Below, in pieces: positions 24,441 to 34,400 of a DNA stretch of 64,000 nucleotides. Below the pieces are notes generated by a model. The model was given only the letters and a program-made list of their open reading frames with translations. It did not search any database and had not been told where the DNA came from. The translations under genes and the position numbers were made by a program. Numbering within the stretch: position 1 is the stretch's first letter; every line of letters begins with the position of its first letter. The stretch comes from Branchiostoma floridae (Eukaryota > Chordata > Leptocardii > Amphioxiformes > Branchiostomatidae): the NCBI RefSeq assembly GCF_000003815.2, contig NC_049984.1, positions 4,974,491-5,038,490 of the forward strand, in the 5' to 3' direction.

Positions 24441-27300
24441 GGCACAGTGTGCAGCAACACACGGAGATGTTGCTCAACGAGTCTTTCTGCACACTTCTCT
24501 CTGGACATGCAGCTGTAAAGTAAGCCGGAGCCATGGCTCACAAACTGGCTCACGCGGTTAAAAAAGAAAGAGTGGCAGTGGAAACTTAGTGGCGACCCAT
24601 GCTGCAACAGTGTTGAAAGCTGTGCAATAGTATGTCCTATTCTCTGCTCTCTCTGGTGTGCTGAAAAGGCGCCATCATTTTAAATTATAACGGGGAATGT
24701 TGTCCCCAAACGATATGAGGAAATTACTGAATGTTGACAAAGCCTGTACATTATCAAAGCACATCATACTTTGCAGTAGAGATTTCAAAGAAAGCTCTTA
24801 TAAATGTTCATATTATTTGCTGGGTGAGCATCAAGTCTGCTGAAAATGTGGGGAAATTTTTTACCCTGCTAGCATGGAATTTTATGCCATATCGTGCGAA
24901 AGGAAAGCTAATTGCAATATATTGCTCGAAAAGGATCTTATTTCCTTATGATCAGGATTTGTTTGCAAAACTTCTCTCTCTTTTTTTTTGAGGCGGCGTA
25001 TGCTGTGTTTTAATCCCTCGTGCATCATGAGTCGAGCTAGTTTTTTCACGTAAACATTAGTGATATTTTTATGTTCCCTTGCAATGTATGAAGCAATATG
25101 TAACTTAATGTTGCCCGCCGTCGTCTTGGTGAAGAAAAAAATCATCAAGAAGACGGCATCTCATGATTTGTTGAACTCAAAAACAAAGACTTGTACAGTG
25201 CTGAGGATACTACTAGTGTTGTTTAAGAGAGATAGTGCCATGCTGTCGTGGACCAAAGTACAGCCATTGTAAATTGCATAGCTAGAGGATCCTGACTTAC
25301 AAAACAGTCAGGGCGTTCGTTGAGAGAGGATATGTTTAATGTACTACATTTTACTATGTTGTCTTTCCCCACCCCCCACCCACCTACCAAATCAGGGCTA
25401 AACAATGATGGCAACGTGCTAGCCAATTGTTGCAAATAAATTGCATGTTGTTCAATATGTACAGACTTAAAGTAATAAAAAAAGGAAGGAATCCTAGATA
25501 TAAACCGAGCCATAGGACTGCAGTTTTCGAAACATGTTTGCAATACAACTTGTAGGTGAAGAGTGACAGTGCCTAGGATGTTAAAAAAAGGTGCAATGAA
25601 GCAGTTGGGCTGCAAGGGGGAGCTATTAAAGGAAGGTTTACTTAGGTTGACTGTTCTTTCGCGACCACAGTTAAATATATGTAGACAGAACGAGGGTACG
25701 TAACAAAACAGACGAAGGAAGAGGAGTAGGTTTAAACAAGGGGTTTGAAAAAAAAATGGCTGTACAAATTTTTACAACTGATGTCAATTTATGGTTGGAC
25801 AATCAGGGCTGTACAGAATGTGTATAGGAGCATTTAAATTCTTGTCTTCTTAATAACCTGAACCCAAGCGTGGCATTGTCATGACTAGAGAGCTATAACC
25901 TCTCAATAAAAATATGCAATAACACTGGAGCTCTTCCATAGCTAACGTAGCCGCATGTTTGCATACATGCCTCCACATGATCCCCTTTATATAGCCAGGT
26001 GCTGCAACTGTTGCCTTCGATTTTTGTGTACACCAACCGTTATTTTGGAAATGTAAAAACTCTATTAGGAACAAGAAGTCAATATTTAAGGAGACCACAA
26101 ATTAAGGCAGTGACAAGAAAATGAAAAGTTGTACAGAGTGGAAGTATTTTAGTTGGGGAAGCTATTTTTGTCGCCAAGCAAGAGAGGATAAAGTGTACTA
26201 AATCATCGTATTATGCACATCTTCCATTTTGCCGACCTTGTTGCTGATTGTTTTATTTGTATGAGCTTTCTGCCATTTGTATAGTGAAACAGGTTGGTGA
26301 GATGTGATCGTAACGCAGCGTCCTGTGCAGCTGTGAAAGTGTTTTTCTTTTGTTCCGTACTCGTGGTCGGTATCGAGAAAAAAATGGCTGAACCCTTTCT
26401 GTTGATTCACTTTCACATTCCACAAGAATTGTAATTGTCGAAAAAACAAAGTACAAAGCTGATGTAAGACTTACTGTGATAGTGGAAATTTGCGAACACT
26501 ATGATTTCATCTGCTGTTTAAAAAAAATTGTGCTGCTACTGTAAGGAAAGCCTTTTTTGTTCCTCTTTTCTTTGAGACCAAGTCTATGGCAGGACTTTGA
26601 GTAAATATTGTACAGATAGTGTTGTAGAAATTGCCCAAAGGTGCCTTGTTATTCATAGATTACTTCTTAACATAGTCAACAACATCTTCATCATTGTAAT
26701 AGTGGCAGAAATTAGGTAGTGCAGAAAGTAACAATATTCCAGATTTTTTATGAACCTAGTATTCCATCAAACAAGAGATTAAAACCCAGGGATCTTTTGT
26801 TACTTATAAACCATGATAGTGAGAGAAAAAAAATTGCTGTAAATCTTATTTTAAGTCATCTTGATTCTTTTGTTTGTTATTGTACTTTGTGAACAAAGTT
26901 ATGTAAAGCTTTAGACATTTTAATCTGATGTTCAACCATTTATGTGCTTCTGGTTCGTTATGTAAAGATGCTACTATCAAAGCTTGGTTATTTTATGCCA
27001 AGGTTCATGTATGTATCATTTATATGGTTTTTGTTCCACTGCAATTTTGGCAATGGGAGAAAACTGCATTGTGCTAAATGGAAAGAATATCATTGATAGT
27101 GCAGAAACGTGTACACACCCATTTGTACAGTATCCATGTCATAAGTATTTTCAGTGTATCCGATCGTTCCTTTGAATCAAGTGGAACCATTACGAACCTT
27201 ATACGACGACTTTTTTGTAAGATAATCAACTTTTGGAAATTCCTGTACCAAGTTGAGTAGAGTCAAGTTTTGAAAAAAAAAAATACAAAATAAAAGTATA
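24441..27300 (+). other. TENT4 3' untranslated region (probable)
   Basis: After the TAG at 24438-24440 there is AT-rich sequence without introns, domains or obvious mobile elements for nearly 3 kb. The AATAAA at 27289-27294 is a candidate polyadenylation signal. A long 3' region is usual for this gene family. Open frames such as 25223-25615 have no recognisable content. Confidence 0.45.
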
Positions 27301-27434
27301 CCTTTTGATTGGCGTGTGCTTATGTGTAATTGTTGTGGGTTTTTTTCTTTAATTACTACAGTAGTTTATATTATAAGTAATAGGCATACATTAAAATGAA
27401 TAGGTATACATCAATAGGTATACATTAAAATGAA

Positions 27435-27770
27435 TATATACCATCAGGGCTTAAAATACTTTTTTCTGCATACCTGCACTGGTGCAGGTAACATTGAAAA
27501 TTACCTGCACCAGACAAATTTTACCTGCACCACTCTGAATTTAGAAAGTATGGATCATACTGAAATTGTTCAGGAACGATTGCTGTTTATTCTTTTATAC
27601 TTAATAGGTGATAACAGTCAATGCAGCTAATAACAATCCATATACACTTACATTATATGACGTGTAAAACCCATTACATGGACCAGTGCAGGTAGACACC
27701 AGAAATACCTGCGCAGCTCCAATTTTACCTGCACTAACCTGCATATGCAGGTGGTATTTTGAGCCCTGAA
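27435..27770. mobile_element. Inverted-repeat element with CAGGGCTTAAAATAC ends
   Basis: CAGGGCTTAAAATAC at the left is mirrored by GTATTTTGAGCCCTG at the right, with ACCTGCACTGGTGCAGG-type modules repeated inside in both orientations. The termini resemble hAT-type ends, but no clean 8-bp duplication could be seen, so the class is a guess. Confidence 0.6.
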
Positions 27771-28799
27771 TATGATACATCATACGCAGGCTGACTAGTG
27801 GCCTGGCCCAAGGTAAGGCCCACACAGCAAAAGACAGCTTACTACAGATGTCTATACAAGGTAGGTCTCATGGATTTAAGATACATGTAAGGAGTAAGAG
27901 TGCTAGGTTATAGGCGTCTTACTTTTGACTTGAACTTGGATCAGTAATCAAGAAACATCACTACTTCCCTGGTAAGTAATTTTTATACAGCATGAGTTAC
28001 AACATTTGAACACCTGCAATGATATACAGTGTACACATAAAAACATCCACTGTCAATGCCATTCCAATTTGATATGTTACTCCTTGTATTTTCAAAAATG
28101 ATGTTGTCTTCTTGGAGAGTTTTGACTGTATGCATTAACTTCCTGACCATTGCATTTGTAATATTTATTCATTCATAAATAATTTAACAAAAGGAAAGCC
28201 CATGTATACTAAGATTTACAGCGGCATGGTGCTATTTGTGTAGAAACTACTCTGCACAACAAATTCTCGCCAATGGAGTCATTGCCTTTTTTAGCATTTC
28301 AGTAATTCACTTATATCTGTGTCGATAAAATGCCCGCCAATGTAACAACAGCTTCTATATCAGTATAGCCAGTATAACCACCCTTTGGCATATCACAAAA
28401 GCTTCTTTATCTGTAACATTACCTGTATAGCTGGTATAACCAGCAGTACTGTCTTTACAGTCCTCATTCCAACAGATACAGTAGGCCTTCAGTTACTTTC
28501 TGCACACCTGTAATGCTTGACACAACAGTTCAGCATTTCTACCAGATTTCTCTATGGTTATCCAACGCTATGGAATGCTCATTTACAACTGTTATTCTCT
28601 CCAAGCCTCTCTCTTTTTAACGCTCAGCACTTATATCTATAATAATGTTACATGTACATTTTTTTGTACCAGAGAGAGTCTGTTACACAAAAGTTACTAC
28701 ATGTATAGTGTTTGTACAAATGTGTGGCCCAAGGGCTATAGCGAGGAAGATGTGCACTGCTCTACATATGAAAAGATGTAGAAAGGATTTCAACTTAAA
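27771..28799. other. Intergenic stretch between TENT4 and RLIG1
   Basis: No gene is visible. A module around 28360-28450 (TATAGCTGGTATAACCAGC and similar) recurs at 16630-16700 and 38755-38785, marking a dispersed repeat. The segment at 28700-28760 resembles the repeat inside the TENT4 exon 8 triplication (TGTGTGGCCCAAGGGCTATA). Confidence 0.5.
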
Positions 28800-29810
28800 C
28801 TAATTATCATCAAGCCACTGCACGGCTCTAATGCTGTCAAATTGTTGTCCTTTTAGTCTACCGAAGAGGTAAAACTGAGAACTTTCAGGAAAGTCCCATT
28901 CATACTGTCCAATGTCGACAGTGATGAGGACAGGTAGAGTTGTCAGGCTGGGTTCTTCCACCGGCCATGTGAGGCAGAGGTGGTGTCGGTGTAGTTTGAA
29001 GAGCTGTCCGTCATCGCAGTACCACACCACGCCCTCCACCTGACCAGCGGGCGTGGCGAACCAATCGGCTAGCTCTTCGTGATCAAACGGCGGGGGCGTG
29101 TAGAACTTCAGCGCGCCGTGTGGCACCAGTAGGTGGACTGGTCGCTTCTTGCTGCCCAAACCATAGGGATTCGCGTTCACGTTCGTGCCTACAAGCTCCA
29201 GCGTTTGGCCCAACAGTTCCTCCAGTCTTACCGTCGAGACTTCCAGTGTCTTGTTGCAGTCGTCTTTTTTTCTCTGTAGCAGGAGCGCCACTCCCTTGTC
29301 CAGGTCCGTGGACGCTAAATGCCAGCAGTGGCTCCGAGAATCCTTCAACACGGGAACCCAACCGGGAACGTGCCCGCTCGCGCTAGGCTGTAATTGACCG
29401 TCGATCCTCTGAACCCCTCTCGCTGTCTCCCAGTGCTCTGGTGGCTTCTTCAGGTCTTTATCAACATTCCAGGTAAACGTTGGCTCAGGCCCCACCTTGT
29501 CTCCCACCTCCCACGCTTGATGAGCACTTTGGAACTTCTTGAACCTTCTCTCCGCTTGTTTATTGGGTTTGACATCGTGTCTAGCCCAAAGCCAGGGCTT
29601 GCCTCGGAACTCCTGTATGTACACGCAGGTGCCATCTACCTTTTCCGAAGCCACGGCCTTTCGAACGTTCGCCTCTAGTGCCTTTGTGGTGACTTCGTTG
29701 AGGGCCCCTACGTGGTAAGATTGGTCGTGTCTCTTGGAAGACTGCCTCTGCAAGACAGCAGTTCTAAAAACACAGGGGATCTTTTCTTGCACGCTGACTC
29801 GGTCAGTCAT
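28800..29810 (-). CDS. RLIG1: RLIG1 (C12orf29 family) RNA 5'-3' ligase, intronless
   Basis: The frame is open without introns. I chose the ATG at 29808-29810 because the following VSVQEKIPCVF aligns with the start of the vertebrate protein, giving 336 residues (human 325). An in-frame ATG at 29916-29918 would add 36 residues without family similarity. With the chosen start the adenylated lysine in SEKVDGTC is residue 57, the same position as human K57. Other family blocks are WARHDVKPNKQAERRFKKF, HVPGWVPV, GTNVNANPYGLGSKK and EGVVWYCDDG with KLHRHHLCL. The human enzyme joins RNA 5'-phosphate to 3'-hydroxyl ends after self-adenylation and protects cells under oxidative stress. The gene stands alone on the minus strand between TENT4 and DDAH-A. 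From memory vertebrate copies have introns, so this could be an old retrocopy or lineage intron loss. Confidence 0.93.
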   Translation of the reverse strand: MTDRVSVQEKIPCVFRTAVLQRQSSKRHDQSYHVGALNEVTTKALEANVRKAVASEKVDGTCVYIQEFRGKPWLWARHDVKPNKQAERRFKKFQSAHQAWEVGDKVGPEPTFTWNVDKDLKKPPEHWETARGVQRIDGQLQPSASGHVPGWVPVLKDSRSHCWHLASTDLDKGVALLLQRKKDDCNKTLEVSTVRLEELLGQTLELVGTNVNANPYGLGSKKRPVHLLVPHGALKFYTPPPFDHEELADWFATPAGQVEGVVWYCDDGQLFKLHRHHLCLTWPVEEPSLTTLPVLITVDIGQYEWDFPESSQFYLFGRLKGQQFDSIRAVQWLDDN

Positions 29811-31444
29811 CTTGGAATGTTCTCTGGGAATCGGAAGAAGGAAAGCTGAACAGTGGCAGAATATTTTTGTCTGCAAAAACCTTGCAGTGTCCGTCCCGGG
29901 TGCTGAAAGCTTGTCCACAAATGTGTCAAATTTCGTGTCGTCTGGTGGAGCATGGAGTCGACTGCCCTCCCCCTTTCCAGGTTTCTTTCTTCAAAACGGA
30001 TACAAGTTCACCATAAACGTAATTATTTCCGTCATGTATGAAGCTTGCCGGTATCTTGGACACATTGGCGCACTGTAAAATCTCCAATAAAACCACTACT
30101 GGAATGAAATTTGCACTAAATTTGCAGGAGACCTACCATACAACGCTTACAACATGGTGCTCACGTCGTCTGCTCTCGTCCCCAGAGCAGTACGCACCAA
30201 GTCCTGGTCATGAGAGTGTGACGTCGTACGCGCCACATTTGAATCGGTGTTGCAATCTGCCGCTATGGTTACTTCACATGACCACTAGGCTTCCGCAATG
30301 TAACGTTACGTCTTCGGGACAAAAATTATTTTCACAATGGATCAAGATTATATAATGGATCAACTCCATTGGTACTTTCGGAGCTAGAGAATGAGGCTAA
30401 ATTGATTATTTTTTTTGTGGATTGATGTTGCTTTTGCGTGTGTGTGTGTGCGTGTGTGCGTGCGTGTAACGTTAACACAGTTATTCTTGTATACGGAGCA
30501 ATTACATATGGACATCTATCTGAATTGTTTATCATATTTGGTATGTGGATGAGTCTTGGGAGGACGAAGGTCAAGGTCGATTAAGGGCCTCCCGGCAGCT
30601 TTCCTTGGTACTGCAGTTAGCAGGTCTTCCGGTTGTTGTATCTTAAGTATACATCACAAGTGCTTGGGCGTTGATTTTTTTCAGCTTTTGATGTCACGAA
30701 GTCGCGGTGTGACGTTAGGTTTTAGGCCCTCTAGAAGCTTGCTCTGGTACTGCAGGTTCGTATTTTTGTTTAAAAAAATCCTTCAAACATGACAACTGGG
30801 CAAAGGAACGTGGGGCTATTTTCCGTATGTTTCGATATGTTTTCTTCTGTTTTAATCGTAAATATCAACGTCATTCAGACCAGTCTACAGGCTAGTTTGT
30901 CTGCAATATTGGTATGTGAATAAAGAATCGGAATTGAATTTTAATTTAATTTAATTAAATTAAATCAAATCAATCTAGTTAGAGTCTCGTGAAACCTAGT
31001 ATGTGTATTTCCATTGTGTGGATGTTTGCATGCATGTATTTTTAATCCTATGTAGCATATTGTTAGCTATGAAAGAACAAGTAACGCACTAAGTAATATG
31101 GCTTGGATGTATTTAGATATCAACTTTAATATCTTGGGGTTGATTCAAATCCATATAACGGAAATTCAAATCTAGAAGAATGAAGAACCGAATCCAATGA
31201 TTCTTTAGTTAGCGTGATCTTAGCGTGATGATTTAGTAATCTCCAAGCAGATCCCACGGCAGCATAAGATAGTATCAGAAACTGCCAGAGGAGTGAAGCC
31301 GGCCTAGGAGTGTGTTTGGCTACCCAGTGGATGATGACTCCCTTTGGCCAGCTATACTCCTCAGCCAGCTTTGATACTATCTTATGCCACTAGTAAATCT
31401 GCCTGGAGATAAGTGTTTTAGTGCGAACACAGTTGCGTCATCTT
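29811..31444. other. RLIG1 upstream and DDAH-A downstream intergenic region
   Basis: This includes the RLIG1 promoter side (a CRE-like TGACGTCG near 30220), a (GT)n run near 30436-30470, an AT-rich inverted run near 30936-30965 and a LINE-like GAATAAAG tail near 30910. No further gene is visible. Confidence 0.45.
31239..31411. mobile_element. MITE with ATCTCCAAGCAGATCC ends
   Basis: AATCTCCAAGCAGATCCCAC at the left and the matching AATCTGCCTGGAGAT at the right are inverted. Next to them, ATAAGATAGTATC and GATACTATCTTAT form a longer inner pair. A related copy with a duplicated interior lies at 58143-58340. Confidence 0.75.
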
Positions 31445-34400
31445 TTAGAACAGGACGGAGCAGCAGGTCAACCCAGCATCAACTTTCTCCAGCTCTTCAA
31501 TTTTCACCTCCACGCGGTTCACGTCTGGGAACTTGTCTGCAAACCTCTGTAAATGGAGAGAAATGTGTAGAAACAGTCAGCTTGTACTGGAATTCCTCCA
31601 AAGATCGTAAAAGCTCATCATTTTTCAACCCATACTACACACTTTTGTATTAGGTAGACTTTACAGAACTGTAATTATGTTCCAGTGGGTGCCATATTTT
31701 GTACCTGGATGTCTTCATAAACGAGTCAGTTTGTAAATACGGGTACTCAACTCCAGAAGGGAGTGCTATTTTCCATGCATCGTGTGTTTGAAGAACAAAG
31801 TGACACTCACTAATATAAACCCCTGCCGACCCTACTCATGCATTTACTGTACGTTCAATATTTGCGTAATCCCCCTCATCTTAGATTTTCGTAGGAGGTT
31901 TTCGTGGATTTATTGTAAAGCGTTTTTCCTTTGCACGCTGGCATCGGTTTAGGGGTTCCCAGAGGATGTCATCCATATAATCTAAACTAAACAGCATAAC
32001 TGAAAGTCAACAAACCTTCACACTTTCGGCCCCTTTTTCCACGCTGCAGTGGATGAGGTTCCCGTTGAAATGGATGACGTCACAAGTATGATCCTCGAAG
32101 ACTTTGTCTGGCAGCCACAGGGGTTCATAGGTGAACTTCGTCTTCTTCTGAACCATCTGAAATGTGACCAGAACGCCTTTTAGAGTTGGCTTTTAGACTA
32201 GAGTAGACACCTACTACATTGTTATGCAGTGTTTGTCTGCACCCCTTTCAAATTACCTGCAATTAGCTATTGAGCAAGAATGTGCAATAAAGTATAATTG
32301 TTAAATGAAGCCAAATCGGATTTTTCCATCAAACATGTAAACATTCCAGGAACCACTTAAAATATTGAAGAATCTTCTGTATGACGTAGGCCGAACATCG
32401 CCGGTCATCACCTACGAAGGCCCACAACGACAAATTCCACAGCCTGCGCAAACCATCTCCTTGCCAGTGCAAACAATGTCCTCACCTGCTCGTAGGAATA
32501 TTTCGTGATATTACATGGCCAAATAAGGCAGCGTAATTAGCCCGGGAACCATCCGGGTAGTAGTTCGCTTCTACTAACCGATGTGGCAGAGAAGCGACTG
32601 TATATAGTCTATAATAAAAGTCAAAGCGAACTACTATCCGGATGGTACCCAGGCTACGGCGTAATGACTTCTTAGATGTTATTAAGAAAACAACATTCCT
32701 CCTAACATCGCAGGACCCACACATTATGAAAAATATCCTTCGTCTTCCACTGTCTCAGGAAAAGAAGTCGAATCCTAAGTTACAGTTTAGAGCTAGCTTT
32801 TAGACTTGAGCATACAAATTCTATACTGTTCTACACTGTTTGTCCCCTTGCGTGTCAACCACAATTAGCCATTGGGCAGGAATTCGCAATAAACTATCAT
32901 TAATTACGTCGATGTAGGTTAGACATCCAGGTAATAAGTACGCCAAAAAGTAGTTACTCAAGCAACTGGATATGGTTTTGAAAACGGTCAGACGTTTCAA
33001 CTATCATTTATTACCTTCCAAGCACGTTTCCCCCACTTGCTCTCCCCTACAGCCATGACTCCCGGTGCCGCCATGCAGATGACTCCCTTCAGATGGAATT
33101 TGGGCGGTCTGAGCGGGATGGAGTGCACGGGGTACTCCGGGAAGGTGTCGGCCAGGATCTCGTGACCCTCCAGGTTCGAGCACACGGATTTACCCACGAA
33201 GAACTCGTGTCCTGCAGAACAACAAACATGGCCGACTCATGACGTCACAAGTCTATGTAGTGGTGTCCATGGATCAAGAGACACTGAAAACCGGCTCCTG
33301 CAGTTTTGAAAAGCCGCCAGGGGCCCAAACCTGCACCACTTACTCTATTCCCTAAGAGCTATCTACCAATCAAAAACCAACCACGCCCATACCATGTCCA
33401 GAACTGGGAATAACGAAACCAACAGTTCCGCTGCAGCAACGTTACTTGGGGCCCAAAATTTGAGCAAGACCTACCCATATACCAAAGACCAAGATAATCC
33501 ATTATGGTTTTCTTGAGTTATGTTGTTCATACACACACACACGCACAATCACAAACGCAGTCACACACACGCACACACACACACACACTCAAAAACGCCG
33601 ACACAGCCACACATTCACAAAAACAAACATACACAAACACACACTCACAGACACACAAGGACACACAAACTCACTAACACAGGCACAGACACACACACAC
33701 AAACATACAAACGCTTCGACGAACATAACCTTCGTAGCGAAAGCAATATGGAAACAATTAGTAGTTGAATGACGAACCAGTGAAAATAACGTCTCCGCCT
33801 TCAAGCGTCGCATCCTTGTCACGAATCCTGTGTACCTCCAATCCAAGGTCTTCCAGTACCTTCCCTATGGCATCAATCTTCAAAAGATAGAAAAAAGATA
33901 CAATGTGTAAAACATTATTAAAGAAAGGTTAAGTCCAATGTCATGTAATGATAACAAACTTGATAGTATTATAGGCACCACCCTTATAAGGAATTGGTTT
34001 TATATATCTTTAAGGTATTTCGATTGGCTAAATTGGCATTTTGACCTTCCATTGTTCTCTCATTAATGAATTAAGAAAGAATTAAGCCGTAACGAATATT
34101 GATAGATGGGCATAAAAAAAATTATAAATCTGATTTTCTGGGGGCCAAATTGATGACGTCATCAGGTTTTATTGCCCCCAATATCATTTTTCTATGACAA
34201 AATACAGCACCTTCGTACATACCACTCCAATGGAACTATGTTTTTCATGTGCATAATGATGAAGGCTACAAACTCACTTTTGCGCAAACTGATATCTACT
34301 AACGATCTGTAGTTATTAAGAATTATTTTTTTTAATTAGATGAAAAACATTTTATAATTACTACAGATCATTGGTAGATATCAATTTGCGCAAAAGTGCG

